Below are positions 46,279-58,440 of a DNA stretch of 64,000 nt, piece by piece (the first letter of the stretch is position 1; the number at the start of each line of letters is the position of its first letter). Below the pieces are notes generated by a model that worked only from the letters and a program-made list of their open reading frames with translations, was not told where the DNA came from and did not search any database. This stretch comes from Alopecurus myosuroides (taxonomy: Eukaryota > Streptophyta > Magnoliopsida > Poales > Poaceae): assembly GCA_028641055.1 (NCBI GenBank), contig CM054058.1, forward strand, positions 83,122,020 through 83,186,019, written 5' to 3'. The position numbers were made by a program, and so were the translations under genes.

Positions 46279-48797
46279 TGAAAGAGCATGGTTCCCCCAT
46301 GTGTGGTTTTGGTAATTTATGACAACCACTATGGACTAATGGTTGCATTGAGCTATACTTGTAGAGTTTTTCCATAGGCAATGCTTGATGTCCATGTGTT
46401 GGATTCAAGATAATCAAGTGGTGACCAAGGTGCTATTCATGTGAATATCCCAAGTTTGGTCATGAGAGAGTTGAGCATATTGCAAGTATGTCTTGAATAA
46501 GAATATTGTGTGAACATTCATCTTTACCTTCAAGACATCATTATTATGAAGATATAAGAGAAAATACAAGGTTGATCAAGGCAAAGTGCTAAGTGATGGT
46601 TAATATTGATCAACTCACAAAGCAAGAAGATGTACACTATGGGATCATGGTATCGTAAGTAATTGTTCATATAACTTTGTGTTCTAACCAATTATATGTG
46701 TGTGTAGTATATCTATGTGGGGTTGGGTATCTTTCCATGGGCTTGCATCAAAAGGAAGATTTCATATAGTCCATGGTGGATGAGTCAAGTTGTGGTCGTC
46801 ATCAAGTTCGAGAAGTGCAAGTTCAAGGGGAGCATATCGAAGAGATCACATTCTTGAAGCTTGCCACTCTTTTGTAGATAATGTCCAAGTAAAGATGTAC
46901 TTAAAAGAGCCTCTCCCATAGTGGAATATGGGGGAGCAATCTTTGTGTCTTCACCGAGCAAAGCAAAATCAAGAAAGGTGTTCCATCTTGAGGAGGTCAA
47001 GATCTTTATCATCTAGCTCAAGCGGAATGCTCAAGTCAAAGGTATGATCTTTATAGGTTTCCTATTTTACGGGTCTCATGGCATTTGGATAGATAACCGT
47101 ACTATCAAGAGGGGCTCTCATATTAGCAACTTGATCCCATCACTCGGAGAGAGCTCAAACCTTTGCATACTTGGCATAATCTTTCTTGGTTCTTATTTGT
47201 TTTTTCTCCACGTGTAGTTTTATAGCTTGTCATGTGCTTCAATACAAGCTCAAGTTCATAAAAAACGGGTTTCGCATGAAAATTTTATTGCGTTTTTTAT
47301 ATTGGAGGTTTTACCGATTGTTCCTTTATAGTGAGGTCAAACCTTTCATCATTTGGTTTTATCCTCGAATGATGGACTATGATGTTTCTCTGCATGATCG
47401 TAAAGTGCTCATCGTTGCGAGTTCAACGAGCCTAAGATCATCGAAAATGGAGCCCGAAGGCGAAAGATATCGTCTTCTTAGTGTAGGTGCTTTTCGGGAA
47501 ACAGTTTGGCCGGCCGGGGCGGGCTCTAGGCTGAGCTCTAGGCCGGGCTGCTCAGGTGGGTGGCCAGACTACACGCAGGGCGACCAGCCCAGGCCGGCTC
47601 CCAGGCCGGGAACGGAGAGAGGCCAGCCCAGGACGGCTCTAGGCCGGGAAACACAGGGAGGCCAGCCCAGGCCGAGCTCCAGGCTAGGCAGTTCTGTTAG
47701 GTGGCCGGCCTGGAGGCCCGGGACGCGCAGAATGCCCCCAACAAGCTAATTTGGGGGGTCCTATATAAGGGGTCTTCTTCCCCAATGGTTCACCACCTTT
47801 TAGGCAAGTTTTCCCCCACCATTTTTGACCTTTTGGAGCTTGCTCTCTCTCTATTCCTCCATGATTCTTGCCTCCAATTAGTGGGAAAAGAGAGAAGAGA
47901 TCTAGATCTACTATTCCACCAATCCATCTCTCCTCTTAGTGAGGGGAAAGTCTTTGGATCTAGATCTGGTGGATTCATTTGTATAGTTCTTCCTCTCTTC
48001 TCCCCCCATAGCATTTGTTGCTTTGGTGGGATGTGAGAGTGACGGATTTGAGCACTTCTTGTGTTCTTGCCATTTGATAGGTTAAATCGGCTTGAGTTCT
48101 CTATGAGGATTCGTTCGAGTGAAAGGTTGAGAAGCTTGTTACTCTTGGTTTCTTGGAGTGCCTTTGAGCTTGTCCTCTTGGGTACTTGGAGTGCCCTAGA
48201 CGGTTGTTGTTGTCTCGGAGTTTTGGTAGCTCCGGACCTTGTTGTCCCGGAGTTTTGGTGGCTCGAGACCTTGTTGCTATCTCGAAGTTTTGGTGGCTCG
48301 CGGGATATTGTTGGGAGCCTCCAATTCAGTTGTGGAGATTGCCCCAACCTTGTACGGGATCGGTGACCGCCCTCGAAGGTCCCATAGTGGATCGTGGCAC
48401 TCCGCATTGGTGGAGGCACGAGGAGAATAAGGTGAGCCATTGGGCGCTTGTAGTCATTGTGACTCCACACCTCTCCAACGGAGATTAGCTTCCATTGGGA
48501 AGTGAACTTCGGGATAAATCATCGTCTCCTCGTCTCTCGGTTATTTCTATACCCGATCTCTTTACTTATGCAATTTACTTTGTGATAGCCTTCGAGCTTG
48601 AAGTAACATATCTTGCTATCACATAGTTGCTTGAATTGTTTAGCATAAGGTGTTGGTGCACATAGGTTAACCTAGTTTGTTTATGTTTTGGCTTGATAAA
48701 TTAAACGCTAGTTTTATTCCGCATTTATTCAAGCCTTAACCGTAATTATTTTTAAACGCCTATTCACCCCCATCTAGGCGACATCTGTGTCCTTTCA
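46279..48797 (+). repeat. 5' LTR (2519 bp) of the Copia-type element
   Basis: Contains an AGGCCGGG-type GC-rich repeat block (47510-47730), a TATA box and a roughly 40 bp repeat of GAGTTTTGGTGGCTC type (48215-48300). The 226-codon minus ORF at 47790-48470 has a counterpart in the other LTR and no recognisable domain, so it is taken as a shadow. Confidence 0.93.
47762..47768 (+). promoter_or_regulatory. LTR TATA box
   Basis: TATATAA following a GC-rich block, repeated at 56082-56088 in the 3' LTR. The downstream CT-rich leader fits a promoter. Confidence 0.65.
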
Positions 48798-48799
48798 AT

Positions 48800-48812
48800 T
48801 GGTATCAGAGTC
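48800..48812 (+). promoter_or_regulatory. Primer binding site
   Basis: TGGTATCAGAGTC, three bases after the 5' LTR end. It matches the initiator tRNA-Met complement over the first 11-12 bases. Confidence 0.9.
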
Positions 48813-48852
48813 GGGTCTCTCTTCATAGGGTTTCACAACCTAGAGAGTAAAT

Positions 48853-51177
48853 ATGTCGGCTAGGGTATTAGTGGATAATGACACTTTTATATTCGATGGC
48901 ACAAATTATAATACTTGGAAAATTATTATGCTTAATATTTTTAAGGATATGGGTCCAAATATAGAGAAAATTGTAGATATGGGTTTTTCTACTCCAACGG
49001 GTATTGATTGCTCTTTAGAGGATGAGAAAAAATTATATCTCAATACTCCAGTTACTAATGTGTTTTTAAAATATTTGAGCATTGTAGTTCTTGAGTCAAT
49101 TAGGCCATCTTGGAAGGCTCATGAGATATGGACCAAGTTTCAAGATAAATATGATGTGTCCAAAAGTATTGGGGATGATTATTCTTCCTCAACCTCCGGG
49201 CGTGATGAGTTCTCAACTTATTCTACTTCACCAACATGTGGCAAGGCACAACATAATGATATGGTGAGTAGTGACAAAAATTGCAATCTTGATAGTAAGC
49301 TTATTGTTGACGATTCTTCGTCTCTATCTTATTGCAATACTTTGTCTATGGACTTAAACACATCTAGCACCCAAAATGATTTACATTCTTGTGTTGATAG
49401 TCCATGCATATCATGTAGAAATTCCTTGACTAAATCTTATAATGATATGCTTGATACATATTGTTTCCATAGTAAAAATGGTTGTATTTCCTCTAGTACT
49501 TGTGTTACTAACCACGTAGAAGAAACTCAACATTCCATGGAACAAGATGTGGATTAAATGGCGCTTCAAGTAATGTTTCATCATCATCTACCATATCTCA
49601 CTTTTTCCTTATGGCTAAAGGTTCAAAGGTAGCTCCTGCTTTGAACACCAATGTATCTAGTGATGATTATGATGGTGATGATGATGATGATGACGATGAC
49701 GATGATAATGACAATGATTCGTTAATGGAGAAAGGTAAAATGATTCACAATATCCTTTATGAGGATTGAGATGCTTGTGCCAATTTCCTAGAAATCATTA
49801 GAGCATTTGATAGGCGCAATATCACCATTAAGGATTTGGAAGCATGCATTGACGCGTGTTATAGCCGCGAACGTGATTATTCCAATGAAATTGCAAAACT
49901 AGATGAAGCTCTTGTAGAAGAACAAACCACCAATGAATCTCTTTAAGAGACTTTTACTCTAAGAGTTATCAAAAGTAAAGGGCTCTCATGATAGAAATCT
50001 TGAGGTGGTTAATTGTCTTCAAACTAAAAATGATGAGCTAAAAGTCGCACATACTCAACTTAAAGCTTCATATTCAAAAGGGCTTGCCAAGTTGCCTTCT
50101 CCTATTTCTATTAATAATGATGCTTGTTCTACTAACTCTATTTCTTTGGAAGCATATACATTGAAGGATAATGTTGAGCTAAGGGCTCAACTTGAGTTGC
50201 TAACTAGCAATTATGGAAAATTGGAAGAAAGTCATGAAAAGGTCTCAAGCTCTCATGAGGATCTTTTAGTCTCACATAATAAGCTAAAGTTAGCTCATGA
50301 GGCTATTACTACCAAGGTGATATATTGTGAGCCTCGTGTGTACATTAGCACAAACTCTACTCAAAATTCTATTTTGCCTCGTGCTAGTCCTATTAATTCA
50401 TTGACTCATAATATCGCTACATCTTGTGATGAATTGCTTTCCATGCCTTGTTGCTCTAACAATGAATCATCTACTTCGTCTATTACTTGTGTTGCTACTG
50501 ACCATCTAGAGGAAATAAAAGAGCTCAAGTTCCAAGTCGCTTCTTTGAAGAAAGACTTGGAAAAGCGTCATCGTAAGTCCGCACTTGACAACATGTTGAG
50601 TGTGCAAAGATTACCCAATGACAAGAGTGGACTTGTATTCAACTCCAATAATAACAAGAAGTCCATTATCAAGAAGAATCATACAATCAACAAGAACAAG
50701 GGCCAAGAACAAGTCAAGAATTCGTCCAAGATTGTTTGCTTGAAGTGCAAGGTTGAAGGGTGCCATGTTAGGTCTTGCCCATTAAAGAAGAAGCCTTTTA
50801 ATGAGAAGCAACAAGGTAAGCGGCCACAAGTTCAATCTCATGCTAAACCTCAATATTAATGAAGGCCTCTTCCCAAGAAGAATCAAGTTATAACTCCTCA
50901 AGTTGAGAAATCAACTAAGAAGAAAGGAGGAAGCCGATGTTGCTACTTATGCCGTGAAAAGGGCCACTTCGCTTCCTCGTGCACTAATGGTACCTTATTC
51001 AACCCTATCATTATTGATGATGTTTATTCCCTTCGGAAGGATAAGGTTGTCAATATTTTTGCCAAATATGTTGGCACTCAAAGTGGTGTCAAGAAATGAA
51101 CCATTTGGGTTGCCAAGCCTATTGTGACTAACCTCTTAGGACCCAACTTGGTTGGGGACCAACAAGCTAAAACTTGA
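48853..51177 (+). pseudogene. Degenerate gag of the Copia-type element
   Basis: The first frame (48853-49557, 234 codons) starts with a Gag-like head (FDGTNYNTWK). It ends where one base appears lost near 49555, since the +2 frame continues as NGASSN. An Asp-rich run coded by GAT repeats follows (49665-49720), then stops near 49768 and 49945. Another frame (50005-50859) gives a coiled-coil-rich segment and a first zinc knuckle (CLKCKVEGCHVRSC) with the usual His displaced by Cys. A second, regular CCHC knuckle lies at 50940-50985 (CYLCREKGHFASSC). The reading ends at TGA 51175. Gag would package the RNA, but this copy is broken. Confidence 0.75.
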
Positions 51178-54100
51178 TCAATAGGTGTTGTTGGAGGTCA
51201 TTGGAGATTTGGCTATCTTATGAAGAATTAAGGGATCTTCATCAATTATATTTACTCAAGCCAAGTCATTTGTATCATCATATATCTATCTCATATCCAA
51301 TGTGTCTCCTTGCGGTAACTTGTATTTAAATTATATACATTGAAAGTTGCTTACCCCTTGCATGTGTTAGTTTTGTATCTATCATGTGTTTGTATATGGT
51401 GTGCTTACTAATTACCTATCTTGAGTAATCTAGTATGTGTTTGTTGGTTTGCACTCCATGTACTTGTTTGTTTTGTGTTGGGCCTTTATTGCAGTTTATG
51501 ATTAATTCAGTTGCCTCTTTTGAGAGATTAATGAACTATCTCATTTTGGGGGAGTGATGTGCTTTGCCACCTCACAATCCTAAAATATGTGTACATGAGG
51601 TATATCACTTATTATTAACGTGACAAGATTATATAGTCTCCATGTGGTATTTCATTCTCATGACAAATTCAAATTTTATAATGATTCATTAATTATCTCT
51701 TATTTGATTTCACTTGCCTCTTGTTGAAAAGAAATGGATTATCACATTATGGGGAGTAATAAGCTCTTTGCATATTACAATCCTAGAAAATGTGAACATG
51801 TGAGGTAATGCCACTTAGAATTGATATTCTAAATTATCTTGTTACTACGTGGCATGATTAGCTCAAACAAGTTCCATACTTGCTTAAATGAGTTTTTGTA
51901 TCTCATATTTTGGTTTCTTGAATTTGAGAGAATTTCTTCCTGCGGTCTTCCTCAAATGTGCACTAGTATGTATTATATGGAAAACCGGTTGCTTCAAGAT
52001 ATATTAAGCATTGCTTTGCATGATCATTTGACTAGTTGAAGCCACCAATAATCTCTATGTAAGAATGGTACTTAACTCATATCCTTTTCCATAAGCTTTA
52101 GTGTTTGAACATGATCATGAATATTTTGCAATATACCACCAAAAATTAACACCATACCCTCCTTGTCCTTGGACAAGTGACAACCATATTTGTGATAGAA
52201 GTTATTGATCATATTTACCTTTTGCTTTGCTTCCATTTGTATTATCGACGAGAAATTATTCTGTATGAACTCACATTGTCTTCCTTGACTCTTGAATACC
52301 TATGTGTTATAATCAAACAAAATTCTAGTGTAATGGTTGTAAAAAAGCGAGGATCCCCTTACAGTGCTTTTGTATTAAAATGCAAACATCTTGATAAGTC
52401 ATGGGAGAGCTATAGTACTTCGTTTAGAACACTATATTTTCAATTGGATCTCTTTCCACTTAATGAAAGTTTCTATTGTATGCGTGTGGAGAGTGATGAT
52501 CCCATTTTTGTGCAAAATTCAAGAATCATGCATAGATCATGGGGGAGCTATCATAGATTCTTTTTTAACACTAGTTATCATCAATTGATATTAGATCTTT
52601 TTAAATTGGCATTTTAATCAATATCTTGTGTGTTTGTGGAAGGCACAACTTTTCTTTTTTATTACTTTGTGCCATCATAAAAAGTGTAGAGGGCTTGGTT
52701 ATCTCATTCCTTGTTTTGCATTCTATTGTTTTGAATGAGATAAGTCTTTGAGCATATTTTATGTAGTCATCTTCTATGCTCATTTATTTTGCTATGATGC
52801 CCTCAATTGGTATTAATTGGAGTTTGATATCTCACTCATAGATATTTGCTTCAATTGACATCTCTTGGAATTTGACATGGTTCATTTGATGTCTATTGGG
52901 ATCTCAATATTTTACTCCTTGATGCATTTTTATTTAGTATCCCCCAAGTGATAAGTATTTCTTTGGTATTTTATTTTTACATGGTATATTTTCTAAATGT
53001 TATCTTATCAATCATGATTTGATTTTGTTTGGTTCCGATTGGTATATACTTTCATGTGTTGACGTGGACCTTTGATATAATTTGGACAACCTTTATGTCG
53101 TGTCATACCTTTGTGTGCATATCTTGGTTTACTAGGTGTTTTGTCCAAATTACATCGCTTTTTTGGTTCTTGAAAGTGATTGCATGCATAATTACTAATG
53201 TATATGTTATGGCATGTTTATCTTCCTTGATCCAGTATTTATATAGAATAATATCCATCAATCCTAAATTCGCTAAGATGTTCATGATATTCATTTTCAT
53301 ATCTATATTCCCATATTCATGTGGATTGTATCCTATATATTGTAGTTTGTCTAACTACTTTGGACCCAATGAGTTTGGGGACCATTTTTGTACTTAAATA
53401 TGTTTTAGGTACATTTGATATGCATTGGGTGCTTGCCTCATTCACAAAGAAGGTGTTATCACTACATCCTTACTGGAGTCAAGCTATGATGATGGATGAA
53501 TTCTTATATAGTACAACATCACTAATTCTACCTAGGTAACAAGTATCTACCTCATGCATATACTCTAACATTTCAACCTTTTGTAGGTTGTATCATGGCA
53601 TGAAACATATTTACTCCTTACGATACTTGTTGCTTTTATCAAAACGTCCCAACTATCTATTTTTCCCTTATTGATGTTTGTGATGTCTTTGATGTGTTTT
53701 TGTTGAAATGTCATTCATAACCTCTAAGATTAAAACAAAAATTAAAGCTACGTGTTATGCTTTCAAGCAAAGATCTTATTGTCGTATTTATGTCTTCAAA
53801 CTGCATATCTCGCTCTTTCTCTTTGTAACTATATTGCGTGTACATGTTTCTTTATGGATGTACATCATCATGATTGTGGTCTATGTAGAAACTTATACAC
53901 ATGTCAAGAATTACATGTCTTATTGGTATCCTAATGGTTGGGTGTCCATCCTTTTATTGGTAACTTCTCTTATGGCTCAACCACCTCTTGCTCCAACTGA
54001 TATACCTTGGTTTCTTTTATGATCACTTGCACTTGATTTGAGTTTTGAACAACAGTGGGGGAGTTATGATTACATTTTTGTGAACTTTGCATTCAAAATG

Positions 54101-54598
54101 CAATATTTCTAAATCATGCACAAATATTGGGGAGCTCCTCTATTTTCTTTTAAAACACTCATTTTCTCAAACCATAATATACCTTGTTCGTTTGGTTTGT
54201 TGGATCTTTTTGATTTCTTGCTTCTCTTTAGGAGAATGTTAGATTTGTATACCATCTTATTTGCAATCTTTGGATCCTCGGTATAGTTCCTCCCATTATT
54301 CATCATTGGATAAGTGTATTTGATTTCACTCATATTATGAGAGAAGTGCATATCCTACAGAGGAACCCTTACTATATTTGCCATCTAACATTTCTATGAT
54401 CCCATTTTGGAAATGGATGCCAATGGGGGAGAAAGTTTAGAGGATTTAAGGAATTTTGGTTTTGTACTTTGGTTTTGTTCTTAAGCATTTGCCTTTCATG
54501 CTCATCCATCCTTGCTTGTTTATTTGCAAGGTTGGTAAAATTTCATTATATAAACCCTCGTAAAAGAGTTTGTCATCAATTACCAAAATGGGGTAGAT
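51178..54598 (+). other. 3.4 kb non-coding interior of the Copia-type element
   Basis: No integrase, reverse transcriptase or RNase H motif in any frame. Degenerate repeats occur: a block around 51535-51625 recurs at about 51736-51830, and 52385-52470 recurs at about 52520-52610. Most blocks centre on a purine-rich GGGGGAG or GGGGAG motif (51547, 51757, 52540, 54056 and 54128), resembling the element's own primer tract. ORFs such as 52177-52617 and 53029-53397 are hydrophobic low-complexity shadows. Confidence 0.65.
54582..54598 (+). promoter_or_regulatory. Polypurine tract before the 3' LTR
   Basis: CCAAAATGGGGTAGAT immediately precedes the TGAAAGAGC start of the 3' LTR. It is interrupted by T residues, so it is a weak tract. 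Confidence 0.6.
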
Positions 54599-57091
54599 TG
54601 AAAGAGCATGGTTCCCCCATGTGTGGTTTTGGAAATTGATGACAATCACTATGGACTAATGGTTGCATTGAGCTATATTTGTAGAGTTTTTCCATAGGCA
54701 ATGCTTGATGTCCATGTGTTGGATTCAAGATAATCAAGTGGTGACCAAGGTGCTATTCATGTGAATATCCCAAGTTTGTTCATGAGAGAGTTGAGCATAT
54801 TGCAAGGATGTCTTGAAGAAGAATATTTTGTGAACATTCATCTTTACCTTCAAGACATCATTATTATGAAGAGAGAAGAAAAGATACAAGGTTGATCAAG
54901 GCAAAGTGCTAAGCGATGGTTAATATTGATCAAGTCACAAAGCAAGAAGATGTACCATGTGGGATCATGGTATCGTAAGTAATTGGTCATATAGCTTTGT
55001 GTTCTAACCCATTATATATGTGTGTGAGGTATATCTATGTGGGTTTATGTATCTTTCCATGGGCTTGCATCAAAAGGAAGATTTCATATAGTCCATGGTG
55101 GATGACGTCAAGTTGTGGTCGTCATCAAGTTCGAGAAGTGCAAGTTCAAGGGGAGCATATCAAAGAGATCACATTCTTGAAACTTTCCACTCTTTTGGAG
55201 ATAATGTCCAAGTAAATATGTACTTAAAAGAGCCTCTCCCATAGTGGCATATGGGGGAGCAATCTTTTTGTCTTCACCGAGCAAAGCAAAATCAAGAAAG
55301 GTGTTCCATCTTGAGGAGCTCAAGATCTTCATCATCTAGCTCAAGTGGAATTATCAAGGCAAAGGTATGATCTTGATAGGTTTTCAATTTTACCGGTCTC
55401 ATAGCATTAGGAGGGAGACCGGGTTATAGGATAGATAACCGTACTATCAAGAGGGGCTCTCATATTAGCAACTTTATCCCATCACTCGGAGAGAGCTCAA
55501 ACCTTTGCATACTTGGCATAATCTTTCTTGGTTCTTATTTGTGTTTTATCCATGTGTGGTTTTATAGCTTTTCATGTGCTTCAATACAAGCTCAAGTTCA
55601 TCAAAAACGGGTTTTGCATGAAAAACTTATTGCGTTTTTTATATTGGAGGTTTTATCGATTGTTCCTTTATAGAGAGGTCAAACCTTTCATCATTTGGTT
55701 TTATCCTGATGGACTATGATGTTTCTCTTCATGATCTTATAGTGCTCATCGTTGCGAGTTCAAAGAGCCCAAGATCATCGAAAACGGAGTCCGGAGGCGA
55801 AAGATATCGCGTTCTTAGTGTAGGTGCTTTTCGGGAAACAGTTTGGCCGGCCGGGCCAGGCTCCAGGTCGAGCTCTAGGCCGGGCTGCTCGGGTGGGTGG
55901 CCAGCCTACACGCAGGGTGACCATCCCAGGCCGGCTCGTAGGCCGGGAAACGCAGAGAGGCCAGCCCAGGCCGGGCTCCAGGCTAGGCAGTTCTGTTAGG
56001 TGGCCGGCCTGGAGGCCAACCAGGCCGGCACGGAGGCCGGGGACGCGCATAATGCCCCCAACGGGCTGATTTGGGGGGGGCTATATAAGGGGTCTTCTTC
56101 CCCAATGGTTCCCCACCATTGTTGACCTTTTGGAGCTTTCTCTCTCTCTATTCCTCCATGATTCTTGCCTCCAATTAGTGGGAAAAGAGAGAGGAGATCT
56201 AGATCTACTATTCCACCAATCCGTCTCTCCTCTTAGTGAGGGGTAAGTCCTTGGATCTAGATCTTGTGGATTCATTTTTTGTTCTTCATCTCTTCTCCCC
56301 CTATAGCATTTGTTGCTTTGGTGGGATTTTAGAATGAAGGATTTGAGCACTTCTTGTGTTCTTGCCATTGCATAGGTTACATCGGTTTGAGTTCTCTACG
56401 AGGATTCGTTCGAGTGAAAGGTTGAGAACATTGTTACTCTTGGGTTCTTGGAGTGCCTTTGAGCTTGTCCTCTTGGGTACTTGGAGTGCCCTAGACGTTT
56501 GTTGTTGTCTCGGAGTTTTGGTAGCTCCGGACCTTGTTGTCCCAGAGTTTTGGTGGCTCGGGACCTTGTTGCTATCTCGAAGTTTTGGTGGCTCGCGGGA
56601 TATTGTTGGGAGCCTCCAATTCAGTTGTGGAGATTGCCCCAACCTTGTACGGGATCGGTGACCGCCCTCAAAGGTCCCATAGTGGATCGTGGCACTCCGC
56701 ATTGGTGGAGGCACGAGGAGAATAAGGTGAGCCATTGGGCGCTTGTAGTCATTGTGACTCCACACCTCTCCAACGGAGATTAGCTTCCATTGGGAAGTGA
56801 ATTCGGGATAAATCATCGTCTCCTCGTCTCTCGGTTATTTCTATACCCGATCTCTTTACTCATGCAATTTACTTTGTGATTGCCATCGAGCTTGAAGTAA
56901 CATATCTTGCTATCACATAGTTGTTTGAATTGTTTAGCATAAGGTGTTGGTGCACATAGGTGAACCTAGTTTGTTTAGGTTTTGGCTTGATAAATTAACC
57001 GCTAGTTTTATTCTGCATTTATTCATGCCTTAACCATAATTATTTTTAAATGCCTATTCACCCCTCTCTAGGCGACATCCGTGTCCTTTCA
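54599..57091 (+). repeat. 3' LTR (2493 bp) of the Copia-type element
   Basis: Colinear with 46279-48797 with scattered substitutions and small indels, such as a segment around 55410-55435 missing from the other copy. Followed by GTGTA at 57092-57096. Confidence 0.93.
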
Positions 57092-58392
57092 GTGTACCTC
57101 AATGGTGGATGGGTGGGGGATTGGATTACATAATTCTTCTATAGGTGGAAGATTCTTCACATCTTCAGATTTAATACCCATCTCTTTAAAAGATATCCTG
57201 GCTTCTCTCATCACTTTATCATTTAATTCAATCATTCCCCTCTTCTTGGGTGCTGATGTTGGTGTTGATACTAGAGTAGGGGTCGGCTCAGGCTCAACCA
57301 TAGTCCAATCATCATGATTTTGGCTTATTTTAGCCATTAATTCCTCAGCTTCATCTGGAGTTCTTTGCCTGAAAACACAACCCACACAACTTTCCAGGTA
57401 TGTCCTAGATTCAACATTTAGTCCATTATAGAATATATCAAGAAATTCATTATTTTCTAGATTATGCCCAGGTGTAGCCCTAACTAAAGAACAGAACCTT
57501 GCCCAAGATACAGGCAATTTCTCTCCTTCCAATTGCTTGAAATTAAATAGATTTTGTAAAGCAGCATGTTGAGCACTAGCAGGAAAATATTTCTGAAAGA
57601 AAGCATTAACCAAAACAATTGGACTATAAATAGATCCTGGAGACAAATTGTTAAACCAAGTTTTAGCTTCATCTTTCAATGAGAAAGGGAATATTTTAGC
57701 AACAAAGTAGCTACATTTCTTAAGATCATCAGAGAATAAACTACTCAAAGAGGAGAGCTCATTCATATGTTTCATAGCACTTTCATTTTCAGTACCACAA
57801 AAAGGTTCTTTCTCAACAATAGATATATAAGATAAATCAAGAAAGAAATCATAATCCTTATCCCTAATATTAGTGGGAGAAGTGGCAAACTTAGCATCAG
57901 GAGATAATTTATATTTAACAGCACGCCGTTCAATGAGACTTATAACATTATCTCTATCCTTCATAGCATGTATTTCATCAATAAGATCATCATTAAGTTC
58001 AATATAGGAATCATCAAAATCATCACTAGGATTCTCTCTAAGCTCAGGTGAAACAGAGGAGTAACTGGATTTTTATCAGGATTTTCAGTGTTTGCAATAT
58101 TTTTACCTTTAGCAATAGTAGCATCTAAGAAAGGACCGAGAGAACCACTCTCATCAAGCACAGTAGAAGCATCATCAAAAGTATCAGAAGTATTTTCAGA
58201 TTCAGCAGAAGTAGCACGTGTAGCATGTGTATGTGGTGGTGTAAGAAGCTTACTCATAACAGACGGTGAATCAAGAGCAACAGAGGTGTTCATAGTTGTA
58301 CCTCTTCTTGTAGTGGATGGTAATATAGGAAACTTTCCATCACGAGTCTTACCCACGATGAACGGCAGTAGATAATAGTGCTCTCCGGTGAG
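57092..58392 (-). pseudogene. Athila gag, N-terminal and central part, frameshifted
   Basis: The N-terminal part reads from an ATG near 58293 in one frame to about 58070 (SPSVMSKLLTPPHTH). It then shifts to the frame of the 291-codon ORF 57964-57089, which holds the conserved Athila capsid-like region (FPFSLKDEAKTWFNNLSPGSI, FFQKYFPASAQHAALQ). The reading is cut at 57092 by the Copia insertion and resumes below 46274. Gag is the structural protein of the element; this copy cannot be translated through. Confidence 0.85.
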
Positions 58393-58411
58393 CTCGCAAA
58401 TAAAGCTATGC

Positions 58412-58429
58412 TCCCCGGCAACAGCGCCA
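58412..58429 (-). promoter_or_regulatory. Athila primer binding site
   Basis: On the minus strand TGGCGCTGTTGCCGGGGA, close to the Athila/Tat type (TGGCGCCGTTGCCGGGGA), with one C-to-T change in the middle. Confidence 0.85.
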
Positions 58430-58440
58430 GAAAATAGTCT

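Larger units (their letters stand above)
46279..57091 (+). mobile_element. Complete but pol-less Copia-type LTR retrotransposon, 10.8 kb
   Basis: LTRs are 46279-48797 and 54599-57091, both beginning TGAAAGAGCATGG and ending TCCTTTCA. A GTGTA duplication and a primer site at 48800 are present. The internal region has a degenerate gag only; there is no protease, integrase or reverse transcriptase. The zinc-knuckle gag and the G-rich primer tract suggest the SIRE/Maximus side of Copia, which is inference. It is the youngest layer in the 45-61.6 kb nest. Confidence 0.9.

Noticed and set aside
47790..48470. 226-codon minus-strand ORF in the Copia 5' LTR
   Set aside because: Repeat-driven sequence inside an LTR, with no domain. 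The counterpart at 56301-56816 is shorter and broken, and LTR promoter features run the other way.
52177..53539. ORFs of 146 and 122 codons in the Copia interior, first taken for an env-like or pol protein
   Set aside because: Hydrophobic, T-rich sequence without signal peptide logic, cysteine pattern or any reverse transcriptase or integrase motif.
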